Origin: Entonaema liquescens
Taxonomy: Eukaryota; Ascomycota; Sordariomycetes; Xylariales; Xylariaceae
Direction: 5' to 3'
NCBI GenBank assembly: GCA_902805475.1
Contig: CADCSX010000006.1
Location: 682,001-746,000 of the forward strand
Length of the DNA stretch: 64,000 nt
The position numbers were made by a program, and so were the translations under genes. Every line of letters begins with the position of its first letter. Position 1 is the stretch's first letter. Shown here one piece after another: positions 21,786 to 33,943 of the stretch. Below the pieces are notes generated by a model. It was not told the origin of the DNA. It searched no databases and saw only the letters and a list, made by a program, of their open reading frames with translations.

Positions 21786-24700
21786 AATCAGACAGATTAA
21801 GGCGCCGAAGAAGTCATAGCGTTGTAAGCCTTCGTACTTGGATTCGGAAATGAAACAGCTATAAACATATTACGTAGATTTATAGCTTGCAGCAGTTATT
21901 ACGCATGAAGTTTATATAGACGTAGATGACGAAATTATATTTGCGCTACTTGAGCGTTGTCTCGAAGGCGTCTCACCATAACACGTTCTGTGCATCAGTC
22001 CCTAGACTTAGAAATATCTAAGAACGAGACTATCTCTCGTTGAATCATGCGTATTCATAGGATCCCTTGGATACTATTCTTTCTATCATGATTTGAACTG
22101 GCTAAAATAGAATTATGCGACTTTCAATATCGTTGTCTTTCAATATCGTCGTCTTTCATGAGGTCCTAGAACCGATATCAAGGCCTCGAAGTCTTGTACT
22201 TTCGCCGCCATCAAGTAGCCTCGAACCGAGCCCGTGGCCTCGGTTTCCGATATACACCACCTACGTATTTAGGAGCGCCAGCCCCGGGCCTGGCCGGGCA
22301 TGCGGTTGATCCCCCACTCTGGACAAGAAGCTCTCGTAGTCGCCAACGCGGGGCTGAAGGCTAGAAACGTGGGGGCTCCTCATTCCTCATTCCCTCGAAC
22401 TTCTCAAGATCACAATCCTTTCTTCTAGCATCTATCTTGGGCATGTTAGGTCCGCATACATCAGTCCGGGAGGAAATGTACCGGGGATCGAAAAGCTGCA
22501 TGGAGATGCAACAGGAAAATGCAACTCTTGCATATCCGGGCTGTCATCCTACCTCATCACGCATATACACACTTCGTTACGTACGTAAATATGAGATCTT
22601 ATTAGAAAAAGTACAACAACAACGACCATTATATTCATAGCTTCACTCTTCTGACTGAAAGCCGTCTGGGCGTCATTTCCGACGTCGGCTACGTGTTTTC
22701 ACATGTTTCCCATTAGGTCGACAGACATCTAATCTTATCAATCCATCGATCTACGTGTATATAAAACGAATCTATTATTATGGGAAAAGATGGCGTGTGA
22801 CAGCTTTCCGCCCCCGTCATTCGTCACCGCTAGAAAGAAAGTAAGCATCACCCCGTTCGACAAGGAAATATTTCCGTTTACCTACCTACCTTCTCAGCTC
22901 GGGAAGGAACCCGAGGCGACGGAGCCCGCTTCACCACCCGCATTTCGTAAGTACAGCCGACCCTGCGTAACCACACTCGTTCCCCAAAACCTTTGCTTCC
23001 TTTCGAATCTTGTCTCCTTTTAGTTCTTTCAGCCTTGCCGCAGTCGCATTCGCGCGTACTACCTACGGCTTACCTGGTTCATGCAGCTCCGCGGAGGGTA
23101 GCCTGCGAATTACATACCCTGTCCGTACTCTCTCCTCTCGCTGCCTTCCCTGCTACATTGTAGCCTTGGTTCTCGGATCCAAAACCGACTAATGTCTGTC
23201 CCTATTCATATGGATGATACATATGGAACCTAAATGCGAGATGGGCTGGCTGACTGGCTAAGGTAAGCGGGCGGATCCGTCTTACAAAGATTTCGGGGTT
23301 CCCATCATTTACAGCATAGCTGATAGCTTTTAATAACCTTGATTGAACTCCTGCCTAACTATCTAGCTTACGAACATGGATATTCATATCGCAACTTGAT
23401 CCTGTCAAGTTACATATTTGAAGCACTTAGGGGTGCGTGAAGCTCCGGCATCCGAGACATGACGGTGCAGCGTTGCATTATATACAGGTGCATGCAATGG
23501 TACTATGCAGTCGTCATGGAATTGTGTTTCCCCGGGGACCTTATTCATTGCCAGGATGCATACCGGTTCGCCGAGGTCGTAGCCTCGGCTACTGGCGCTT
23601 CCGAGTGACCTTATCGTGATCGAGCATAAACGCAGTTAAGTATTATGGTAGAGAGTTGGTGAGAAGTTTTGAAGGCCTTCTACACCTGGATAATAACACC
23701 CCTTACAACATATTTTCCTGTATGGTGATGAAATATCTAACTTCAATATTTATTATGTGAAAAACAGAAGATCGTATCCTATATACCGGGGGTAGAAGTA
23801 GTGCGTACAGAGCCGGAGGAGGACCCGTATTTCGGATCCGAAGTTGTTGTATTAGACCCACCGCCGGCCGGTGGCGGGCATTAATCTAATGGGAAGTCAC
23901 GAAGCACCCCGAAAGACAAGGCATTTAACTCTGGATCGAAAAAAAGGTCTGCTTCATTCGTGTTTCGTAGTTGCGGGATAAAGTTGTGAGTAGGACATCT
24001 GTGAAGATGATTTAGGCGACAGAATGTAAGAAGGGCGTTCCAAGACTGACGTCAAAATTGGAGCGGTTGGTATGGCTTTTTCGTCATGGCGGGGGTCGAC
24101 CTCGACCCTTGGGCCTTTTCTGCGAATTCGGAGGGAAATAGTTCGAAGATAGTGAAAAGATCATCTGTGTGATTAGCGAAAGGGGATAATATTGTATTAT
24201 CAGCAAGTAGCTGGAGGATCCAGAAAATGCCGGTGTATATACCAGACAAGCGAAGTAACTACCTATGAAGTCATGAATTACGGCCGTGGGGATTCGTTTC
24301 GCAGCTTATCACAGCATGGAACCCGATATTGCTTCATCCCCATGTGCTACAGCATGGATAGAGCGATGATCTCAATGTACCTATTGACGGGGATAACAGA
24401 CAAACACGCTGTTTTAATGGAATACAGAAGTTCTGAATTTATTCCCATGGAGTCTTATAATAGGCCTGTCGCCAAGACAGGTCATTCCGCGTAAGCAAAT
24501 CCGACCCTTCCTATCACACCTAAAGGCCTACTAAATAGAGTCTGAATAGAAGAAATAAATAGGATGCAAGTGTGGCACTGTATGAGGATACCAAACATGT
24601 ATGTGTGTGCTGATTAGGGGTATATCAAAATGTCGCCAGGTACGCACCATTCGCTAGGACCTGACCAATGAGATCCATTGGCAGAAACATGGAGTTGCAA

Positions 24701-27472
24701 GTTCCTGTTAAACCAAATAACTACCGATCGTACCTAGCAGCTAATTGAGAATGAGTCTTAAGCTATGATATACTGGTTGGCCGTTCTGGTTTGAAGATCT
24801 GCGGCGCAGTTTAGGGCACGGTCAATTCATTGAGGAGAGGTTGGACCAGATAGACAAATGAGATGGTTCCCGATGATCACTAGCCTCGTGCCGTTGGTAT
24901 ACTACGACTTTAGCCATGGTTCAGCGCATCCCTATTACGCAAGCCTACCTAAGATATCAAGGGAACTGGTTCAAATGCTGGGTTTAGTAGCAATGATCTC
25001 ACCCTAGATCTTCGGTTCAAATTACCGATCGAACTTGGAGGGGAGCAGATCACCTCGGGTGGTTAAAGCGTTCAGCGATGCGAGGAAGTTTGTACTGTAC
25101 CATCGACTACTGCGCTGATGATGATGACGACGATGATAGTCTGGGGTAGCTGATAGCCAACTAAGAAGAGAGAGTATGCATCCAAGCAATGAAGATCTTG
25201 TTTAGGATGACATATGCAAGTTCATCTGGACCCAACGACAAGGGTTCCCCCAAATCGCTAGGAACAGGCGCTTGATGCAACAATGGCTTGGCCAGAGCAC
25301 TCCCAGCAGAATGGGAGAAGCGGGATGGGGAGGGAAAAAAAGCTTTGCTTTTCCACATTCTCCATCAGATGATTCTCTGGAAAATAGCGCACCCAAAGAG
25401 CCGTTTGCTAGAGCTTCTAGAACTGTTACCTAATAGGCTTGCCGGTGTTAGGTCGGTATTCGAAGCGCGGAGTCTATGATAGCGTCCTCGGCATCGAACA
25501 AGGCTAACGGAGGGCAGACTCAAAGACCATAACCTCTAACGCCTGTTTTTTTTTCTTCGGGGCGGAGCTAACCCCAAAATGCAAATTCCAGACCATTTCG
25601 TACCGGTATCACCGTCATGTGCTCAGGTAGGTTCATATAACTCTCTTCCCTTACGTGGATCTACGAGTTGCACCGGTATATAATTTCTCTTTGATAATGC
25701 CTTGGGAGTTGTGAACCCCCCAACAGATTGCTCATCGAAGTCACAGCATGAAGACCTAGTGACTAGAAGTTTGTTCGTACATTCGAGATCTCTCAGGTGC
25801 CAAGACGAGGTAAGATGAGATCGGGGGCCTTGTTTGTTGAACATGACTGGATAAAGTAGCCGAGATGAGCATTTGCCGGCGGTAAATTATCATAGGCTAG
25901 GAGAAGATACGGCTAGTTGGTGGTGGAGCTAACCACTTCTCAATGCTTCGACTTATCTTGACGATGATTCGTACGTTGCGTTATAATACTCGTCTTATGT
26001 ACATCCCAAGTTCTCGGCTGGAACGAGTATCTCGATAGTATGGAACCGAACGGGTTCTATGGCATCGGAATTGTATGCACATGCTAAACCATTTGCCAAT
26101 TAGTCGGTAGGTATATCGTAGTCTTTTCCTTCCGTTCCCCTCCTTGGTGTCGGCCTAGAGATTTAGCTCTGTGGCTAGCTGGTCTCTCATTACGTTATTG
26201 GATACAAATAGAAATATATTGAAAGTTGCATCGGATACGACACCATGGATTGAGTTTGCGCTTCATAGGAAGCTGAGCCTCATCCAGGATCATTTGTAGC
26301 ACAGGTACGACAGCCGCGTCAGCGGCGGGTGTTGCTAAAATGCGAAATATCTTTCCCTTCCTGAGGTTGGTAAGTTGTGACATAGAGAAATGCTCGGCCG
26401 ATAGTTCATGAACTTTGCCCTGCATTCGCTTCCCTTATTAACATCTGAATCCTGGGGCCGGGGTTCTCACCGCCGGTACTTCGAATTGGTGGTTTTAGAT
26501 ATGTGAGGGTGATACCTAGACAGAAGGGGTATTGCCCGCGCAGCTTAACCAACTTCTACTGGAGAGATGGCTATGGTCATACCTGTGGTAGAGGTAGTAT
26601 TCTTAACCCCTTCAACTATATGAAGTATAATTGAATGTGAATCGTATGTCACGCGTATACCGTATACCGACGAATAAAGATGCATCTGATCGACGGAACA
26701 ATAATGAAGTACATATCAAACGGTACAATACATGAAGCACAGGAGGTGATGACAGGAATGTTTGAAAAGAAACAAGAATGAAGTCGCGTGTGCTCGTCCC
26801 GAAACAGATATGAGCTGTGACCGCCTTTCCCGAATTCCCTAATTCTGAATTGCTGGGACGTCTTTTACCTTCTTACGCTGCTTTGCATCGTGATAAATGA
26901 TAGAATTTAAGTCCTGCATATTGTGTACAAGCCACAGAGATGGACCGATGAAGCCCAATGACAAGACAGATAAAAAGTTGGAACGGCATTGGTGCCTTAC
27001 GCACAGTAATATATTATATTACATACTGTACCTTCGATCTGCTTTACATATATGTAACATCAGCATATGCAGTATATATGCACGACCAGACATGGAATAT
27101 ACTAATAAGATCGAATATTCTGTGAGCTATTCTTTAGCCACCTAGGTAGTCAAATAACATGGAGGCTTGAAAATAGATTAGGAGTATATTATCTACCAAC
27201 TTTATATCTTTGATTTGAGAACTTACCTATATGTGCCCCTCTTTGAAGATTATAGATTGTCCTAAGTTAGGTTCTTTTTTCTTTTTTCTTTTTTATTTCT
27301 GCCCATGTTTGCTTGGATACATAGTATGCAATGTAATATCAAAGCGAAATAGACACGAGGGGCTTATTAGAACTGGACTAAATATAAAGCATTCTCGGTA
27401 CTGTACAAGAAGCCGAACCACATGCATGCCTGGTTGCCATTTAACAAGTATTTAGTGTATGTAAGTGACAGA

Positions 27473-27503
27473 ACTAAGAAAAGCTAAGAAAAGCTAAGAA
27501 AAG
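27473..27503 (+). repeat. 10-bp tandem repeat (CTAAGAAAAG x3)
   Basis: Three consecutive copies of CTAAGAAAAG lie in gene-free DNA. It is too short to be more than a microsatellite-scale expansion. Confidence 0.75.
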
Positions 27504-28541
27504 CATCTAATGCAGCACTTGCATGTGTACCCGCTTACTTGTGGGTAATCGTCTATTTTGTACGCAAGTACGGTACCTAGGGGGGATCCACCGGGACTCT
27601 GTTCTCTAGGGCTAGGGCGCTACATAATTGTACTATGACTTAAGGCTGCCCGGTGGTTAGGCTAAGCGTCCGCTGCAGCCGTCCTTTTACTGCAACAAGC
27701 AACAAGCAGAACAGTTTAGAGCGAATTGATTACCAACCCAATCACAAATAAGTCATCTCTCATTCACCGCCAGATCGTATCGAATCCTTCAGACCGACTC
27801 CGGAATCGACCATCTGGGAAGAGACATATCTGCAACCTTCTTCTACCCTGGTTTCCAGTTTCGGGTCTGTCTGCGTTTGTGTTATGTTTGGAGCACCTTG
27901 TTTAGAATTTGTCCGGGGGTTGCAGGTGTTTACTACCTATGTATTGGTAGAGTACTGTCGCAATACATTAGATCTCACGATTCGAAAATATCTACAGTAG
28001 TTACAGTACCTAACATAATAGATTGGGTAGGAAGAAGCTTCAACTACACTAACCTAGCTAGTAGAGCCCTATTCAGCAATCCGTCTAGAACAAGTACCTA
28101 TCAAAAACTCCACATGGAACATGCCGTATATATTAATATATTACTACTCCAGTAGCCCAAGAATTGGCGTAAATTAAGTGAGGATAGGATTTATGAAATA
28201 TCTGTTCGTATGGTTATAAGTCAAATAAAAGTACTATGTAGAGTAGGAGGTAGTTGTTCGTCCAAAGTTCCTCTTGGCATTTGTTACCTAGGTATGCTCC
28301 GTAGTATGTACTGGTATTGGTACGGGCACTGATACTGGTAAAAGCATTGACTAGGGGGGTCTTGGTGAGATTGGACGTCATACCACCTATCGGCAGTGTA
28401 TGCTTCTTTTTCTTTTTTTTTTTCCTTTTTCCTATTTGTTTTACATTAAATTGTTGCAAGTACCTCTTCTCAGTAGCCGGGGTACCCTTAACAATTGAAG
28501 TACTTCTAGCTTGAACTTACATAAGAGGGAAGGTGGTCATC

Positions 28542-28576
28542 CACTTACCACTTACCACTTACCATTTACCACTTAC
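28542..28576 (+). repeat. 7-bp tandem repeat (CACTTAC x5)
   Basis: Five tandem units of CACTTAC (one is CATTTAC) lie upstream of the LST4 gene. A two-unit version, ACTTACCACTTACCAC, occurs again near 62432. It is not a known telomere repeat. Confidence 0.75.
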
Positions 28577-29319
28577 ATGTACTGTACCAATTACATACAT
28601 ATACTACACATATGTACCTAGCCTAACAAGTAAGCTTCGAATTGTTATGTATTATACCTGGTATTGACCTAACTTTTACACATTACTTGCAGACGCTCCT
28701 CTTCTCTTATTACTACCAGTTCACATCCTTTCGCCAACTGCGCGCATACTTATTAGTTTCACGTACATTCTCCCCGGATTTTATAAGCCTGGGTTTTGTT
28801 CGGGAAAATGGTTCATTGAGTAACAACGTGTCCTTGAAAACGACTTCAACTCTGGGCCCCTGTTGGTCGTATTCATTCATCTCCGATTACGCACATTATC
28901 ACGTCGCTTTCACGCTATCACGCCCTCACGCCCTCACGAGTCTTCAAATTAGACGCGTGCGCCTAATACTCAGTTTGTTACTTCACGGCCTTGAGGCCTA
29001 CGACCTTCCTTTGGATTGGATACCGTTACCCTGTTCATATTCAGCTCCGAATTTGTTGTGGATTCGATTCCTTCCTACCAATACTGGCCGTTCGATGGCT
29101 TGCTTATCGCCGTAACTACATCATCTGACTCTCATCGTTGTGTTATCCTGCATATCTCAAAGACAGCTGCGTTACGTTTATTTTCAATGTCTTTTTACGC
29201 CATGGTCAACACCGCGGAGGGCCCTCGCCACTGGATGGGTGCCTGCTAAGCGATTGGTAGTCTTTACAACTCCAGCGTTGTTAACTATCTATCTCCTAGG
29301 TCAGATATATGTCTAACAT

Positions 29320-32300
29320 ATGGGCTTTGATTATACCAGAACCACAATGTTGGGCAAGTTATTTAATCTAACGTCGGGAACGGCTGGGAGTACGAATTCT
29401 CCAGAAGGTGCTTCTCCAACTAAATTGTCGCCCGAATCGATACAGGAAGATGTTCATACGCGGAGTCTCATATTTCCGGATACGCAGGCGCTCTACTATC
29501 GCCAGGACCAGGTGTTCCCCTTATCGTCCACATCTGGCGTTCAGCCTGGGGCTCCCACAAGCCCCTTCGACTATGATGGCGATATTGATATCGACGTGCG
29601 CGATGTTCGTATCATAATTATGCAAGATGCTCTAGGCTCTGCAAGTCCTTCATTATTGTTCGATAGTCACCAAGGTTCATCATCTAGTTCACCAGTTGAT
29701 CGCCCACAACCACCAAGTGCAGCATCATCGTCTCAGTCACTCATGCAGGATCTTCGACGAACTCCTACATCGCCACGGAAGAGCAGTCTCGGACAGACCT
29801 CGAGGCCACTAGTTATTCAGCCTGGTAGTCCTCAACCCCGGCAAGGTGCATTCGATCGACGCGGATCCGCCCAGTCCCGCGCTTATAGTGCTGCCGAGAC
29901 TGAGTCCCAGAAAATTGCCAGGGAATATCGTGAAGAGTTGGCTAGCTTCTCCAGCTGTATATTTGCTAACTCCGAAGTAATGTCCTATAAGGGAACATCG
30001 ACAAAGGTTCACATTATCCCAAGCGAGCCGCGGCCATCCAATGTTTCTAGCTCATATGTTGGGGATGGACGAGGATCGATGGGAAGGTCTAGCATGCGGT
30101 CAAGCAGATTGGCACAATCTTTTACATCAGAGTCGGCAAATACACACTTCCAGGCCTTCTCTGCTGCCCCACGGCAGCATGACCGCAGCAAGATTCTAGT
30201 GACTCGTCTGTTTCCAGTCAACCTACCAAATGATGATATTGATTCACCTACTCAGGCCACGAATTTCCATGGCCGCTTTTCCGAGGACAGTGGGGGGTTT
30301 CCGTTTCCTTATTCACCGGATGATTCCAAACTCAACAAGAAGAAGTCCAAGCCAGTTCAGAAGAGGACGCCTATGTATGCCGTTGCGTTAGTACTTCAGC
30401 TTCCCCCAAATTCACCTAACGCTGTACCAGCAACTGCGCCGAAGCCCGTATTTCGAGGGCCGAGCTCTTATAATGAACAGGACTTTTTCCCTTCTTCTTT
30501 CGGATCCGCGCGCCGGTCTGGATGGACGATGATTGGTTCTGGTTTCGGCTCTGAGTCTTTCGAGTCAACATATAGTAACGATGTCGAGGATCGCATGGAT
30601 GCGATAACTCAACACTGGGACATCATTATGAGAACCCTTACTCATTTACAATCTATAGTCGCCACCACCTTAATACCGATGCTGAAACAGGTCGATATGC
30701 TAGCTCCAGATCCGTATCCCTCGAATGTGTCCGCTCAGATCGCTCGAACGTCTTCGGTAAAGAGCAGGAGAGGCTCGGACGCATCTCAGATGAAGCCATC
30801 TAAAACAAACGCAAAGCTCGTAACATTACCTCCAAATTGTTTAGCACAGGATACACGTATTGGCCAAGAAATCGACGATGCTAAGATACGAATTGTGTCT
30901 GGTCTTCGAGCTACGAGAGTTATAACGGGGCAAGGTCGGTGGGGACCCTGGAGAGAGGAAGCAAGATGGGTTGCAAAATGGGCTGGGACTAGAGAGCAGG
31001 GGTTTTTCTTCTTCAATCTGTTAACGGCATTTCTTGCGACACACACCGAATGGCTCCAAGCGTTAAGTCCGGTTTGGTACCGGAGGCGGCGTTATCAACA
31101 GCAAAAAGTAAAAAACGAAGAAGATACCTCCTTACCATCCCGCACAATTATAATCGCCAAGGACAAAATGGCTGCCAGGAGGTTGATATTCTTACTTTCG
31201 GCCTTCCTGCCTGCTAACCAGCAGTTGCCCACCGTTCGCGCCCAGCGTCCAGCAACCTCCGCCTCTGTTGCAGCCTTTGGCCATTCGCCACCCTCGTACA
31301 TAGTACCGATTAACAAGGAAGAATCTCTGCGTCGGAAAATCAACCGGCGTCAAGGGCAGAGAGGTGCCTCTCATACCCGAAGTTTTAGTATACAGTCACA
31401 AGCTACAACAAGATCAGTTACGGGTATCCCTGCCCAGTTGGCTCATCTCAGCATGGAGCTTTCTAACCACGATCGTCGATCATCGGATTTAATCAAGCCG
31501 GCGAACCTACCTATTGTTGGAAGCGATCTTAACACGCGAAAGAGCAGTGCTGCGACAGCTAATACCATCGTCCCGGACTCAGCTATTCCACACTTCTCTA
31601 CGGTTCACAGGAGTAGTACCAGCCGCGGTGCGCGACCAAGTAGTGGTAACAGCTTTGCTGCAGATGATCTGAAGCGGTCACTTAAGAGGGGCGATAGCAC
31701 TGGCCATGCTAGCCGCGCAAGTACCGACTCTCGCCAAGGTTCGCGATGGGGAAGTGTGATTAGCGGTTTATGGAGTACAAAACGACGAGATTCTACTGCT
31801 ACTACGTCGCAGACATCGGACATTCCCGGACAGCCGGATAGTCCGCTTACATCGCCTACTCGAGCAACCGCTAGCGGAATGGATAAGCTTTCGGAAATGG
31901 TTCGAGAAGCTCAGCTTGATTCCTCGATTGAACGACAGGCAGAGGGTGAACGCACCCCGCTCGAGGAGCCGGATACCCCTCGAAGATTAGAGAGCAAGCA
32001 GCTCGAGGCTCAATTAAGGGCCCCGGATCCTTTGGGTGCATACGAATCCCCCGTGAAAACGTCGATTAATAACGATGACGGAGTAATCGACGTGGATGTA
32101 CAATTTCCTGATTACCTCACGTCGTTTGAGACGGCCGTCAGTTCGCCGTCTAGTAGTGGCTACCTTTCAACCCCTGGTCTAGGCAGTGGACTCGAAGGCT
32201 TCGAACAGTTCTCTAGACTAGCTATTGACGGCGATGCTCCGTTAAATGTTGCGGGATGGCTTAAGCGCTTCCACCCAGATTTCACGCTTCAGGCCATTCC

Positions 32301-32982
32301 ACCGCAGAGAGATCTGCTGGACGAAGTGCGAGAATCTCTAATTGCGGAGCCAACCCCCATAGTGCATCTCAATTCTATACCGGCAGAGTGGCCTGCGGAA
32401 CACTGGGTTGACGTAAGTACCGCCATTATTGCCGATACGACCAATTTTACTGTTAAGCGGCTCCGTTATCGCCGTTTAGTGAAGCCTAAAATACCGCTTG
32501 ACCGGAATACGGCTAGTTACCTATCGCCACACGGTTCTTTGATGACACCAGCGCTCTCGCCTTACGAACAACCTATTAAGGATAAAATCGAAGAAGAGGA
32601 GCTTTTCACTTTCGATGAATCGCTCATCGACGCTGTGGAGAGAGTCATCGCCCATAGTAGCGATGTGAGTAAGGGAAGTTCGGCCGCATCCTCACGATCT
32701 GTGAGCAAACGAAGAGAGAGAAGAGATAGTGAGGCTTCTCAATCCACAGAGCAAGAGCTTCCAGCATATCAGATTGACTCTCAAGAAGTACCACGAGCGG
32801 AATGTAAGATGGTTGTTTTGTCTGCGCTCTCGGGAGTCGTACAGGATGTAGTAGACCAGCGGGAGAGAGAAAACCAGAAAACGAATCCGACAGTTCCTTA
32901 TGAAATGATCCGAGAAAAGGAAAGCATATTACGAACCGCTGTGAGGACGTGGCTCGATAACGTGGAACTCACTGACGGATGA
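29320..32982 (+). CDS. LST4: Lst4/folliculin-interacting protein (FNIP)-like DENN protein
   Basis: Likely the fungal FNIP homologue, partner of Lst7/folliculin. In yeast the Lst4-Lst7 complex is the GAP for Gtr2 and is recruited to the vacuole to activate TORC1. Single exon, 1220 codons. The FNIP N-terminal (longin-like) region includes DVRIIIMQDALGSASPSLLF (~93-112), FSSCIFANSEVMSYKGTSTK (~210-230), ILVTRLFPVNLP (~290) and PMYAVALVLQLP (~350). Middle/C-terminal DENN elements follow: WDIIMRTLTHLQSIV (~435), RVITGQGRWGPWREEARWVA (~535-555), FFFFNLLTAFLATHTEWLQ and a strand with IIIAKDKMAARRLIFLLSAF (~610-635). Then comes a long Ser/Arg-rich disordered section, and the conserved tail CKMVVLSALSGVVQDVV ends in AVRTWLDNVELTDG. 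A downstream ATG at codon 10 (MLGKLFN) is the more natural start. Family call fairly confident; symbol by analogy with yeast. Confidence 0.82.
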   Translation: MGFDYTRTTMLGKLFNLTSGTAGSTNSPEGASPTKLSPESIQEDVHTRSLIFPDTQALYYRQDQVFPLSSTSGVQPGAPTSPFDYDGDIDIDVRDVRIIIMQDALGSASPSLLFDSHQGSSSSSPVDRPQPPSAASSSQSLMQDLRRTPTSPRKSSLGQTSRPLVIQPGSPQPRQGAFDRRGSAQSRAYSAAETESQKIAREYREELASFSSCIFANSEVMSYKGTSTKVHIIPSEPRPSNVSSSYVGDGRGSMGRSSMRSSRLAQSFTSESANTHFQAFSAAPRQHDRSKILVTRLFPVNLPNDDIDSPTQATNFHGRFSEDSGGFPFPYSPDDSKLNKKKSKPVQKRTPMYAVALVLQLPPNSPNAVPATAPKPVFRGPSSYNEQDFFPSSFGSARRSGWTMIGSGFGSESFESTYSNDVEDRMDAITQHWDIIMRTLTHLQSIVATTLIPMLKQVDMLAPDPYPSNVSAQIARTSSVKSRRGSDASQMKPSKTNAKLVTLPPNCLAQDTRIGQEIDDAKIRIVSGLRATRVITGQGRWGPWREEARWVAKWAGTREQGFFFFNLLTAFLATHTEWLQALSPVWYRRRRYQQQKVKNEEDTSLPSRTIIIAKDKMAARRLIFLLSAFLPANQQLPTVRAQRPATSASVAAFGHSPPSYIVPINKEESLRRKINRRQGQRGASHTRSFSIQSQATTRSVTGIPAQLAHLSMELSNHDRRSSDLIKPANLPIVGSDLNTRKSSAATANTIVPDSAIPHFSTVHRSSTSRGARPSSGNSFAADDLKRSLKRGDSTGHASRASTDSRQGSRWGSVISGLWSTKRRDSTATTSQTSDIPGQPDSPLTSPTRATASGMDKLSEMVREAQLDSSIERQAEGERTPLEEPDTPRRLESKQLEAQLRAPDPLGAYESPVKTSINNDDGVIDVDVQFPDYLTSFETAVSSPSSSGYLSTPGLGSGLEGFEQFSRLAIDGDAPLNVAGWLKRFHPDFTLQAIPPQRDLLDEVRESLIAEPTPIVHLNSIPAEWPAEHWVDVSTAIIADTTNFTVKRLRYRRLVKPKIPLDRNTASYLSPHGSLMTPALSPYEQPIKDKIEEEELFTFDESLIDAVERVIAHSSDVSKGSSAASSRSVSKRRERRDSEASQSTEQELPAYQIDSQEVPRAECKMVVLSALSGVVQDVVDQRERENQKTNPTVPYEMIREKESILRTAVRTWLDNVELTDG

Positions 32983-33943
32983 GCTTCCGAACCTCATATT
33001 CACGACTCTCCAAAAGGAGAGTGCCGCTTTTATTATTATGGGAAGCAAACCTAATGATAATGATTGATGATGACTTGAAAGTTTTTTTTTTTTTTTTTGC
33101 GTTTGATTTGCCTTGAGGGCACACAATAGGGCGTGGCGTGGCGTCACGAGGGAGGAACACACAAGAGATGTACCACCACCAAAGATCTTATTTCCAGGGG
33201 AGGGAAGATTAGAAGGACACATTTTCTGTCAAAAGATACCCCATGAGTATGCATGCATTATACTGCACATTTGTTTTCATTGTTACAATTCTTCCCTTCT
33301 GGCTCCAGCATTACTGGGTTGTGGAGGGTGTCGAGACACCAGGGGAGTTTGGAAGTGTGGTTCCATATATGGGTGTCCCATATTTGATTGAGAATTACCG
33401 TACCGGTAGGCGAGCGGATGTCTTTCCAGGATGGAGGAAAATGGATTTTTTCAACGCAATACTGAGTGCTCGGTGGTGGAATACCGACAGGTGAGATACC
33501 ATATAACAATGGCGGCGTTATTATTTATAGATGCTATACGATATAATTCATATTGTATGCCGTGTGCGTTTTTTGTAGCCTTCTTATCTTAAGTAATAAT
33601 CGTAATGGATTCATCTAAATAGTCTGCCTGTCCCTAAATATATCGAGTACCCGACAAGGCATAATGAGTTGGGCTTATAGTTACCTTAGAACTTTAGAAT
33701 AAGTCACGATGTCTGTCACCACGATTTGCGAAAACAAACTAGAGATCTAACGTAAACTCAACCCATATCTCATCTCGCCCATATTCTATTTTTGCTAGTG
33801 GGTATATGCATAACCGACCACCTGACCCCCCTTTTCCTAGAACCTTTTCTATCTTCTTATGAACCACCCAAATATGGAGCAGTTTCTTCTAAGAAATTTA
33901 CGCTTTTCCCGGTATTCTTCTACTCATGTGCAACCATGATCCA
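32983..33943. other. Intergenic between LST4 and HIS2 (convergent)
   Basis: This holds the 3' flanks of both genes. A T18 run lies at ~33082-33099. An open frame at 33243-33494 and its reverse shadow show no domain, and I call no gene. Confidence 0.45.

Larger units (their letters stand above)
21786..29319. other. 7.5-kb gene-poor region
   Basis: I find no gene I can support. It contains a 16-bp tandem pair (CTTTCAATATCGTTGT type, ~22120-22152), a GATGATGAC microsatellite near 25118, a 10-bp repeat at 27473-27503 and a 7-bp repeat at 28542-28576. T-rich runs lie at ~27270 and ~28407. Open frames such as 22790-23023 and 28642-29115 have no domain or signal peptide. The part after ~28640 probably includes the leader of the downstream LST4 gene, with several upstream ATGs. 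Confidence 0.45.

Noticed and set aside
24960..25030. Possible tRNA B boxes (GGTTCAAATGC, GGTTCAAATTA)
   Set aside because: The consensus GGTTCRANNCC is not met and there is no matching A box or acceptor-stem pairing.
27473..28576. Short tandem repeats considered as a CRISPR-like array
   Set aside because: Units of 7-10 bp without spacers, in a eukaryotic genome; ordinary microsatellites.
28642..29115. 157-aa ORF upstream of LST4
   Set aside because: No domain, signal peptide or coding-like composition; more likely leader sequence with upstream ATGs.
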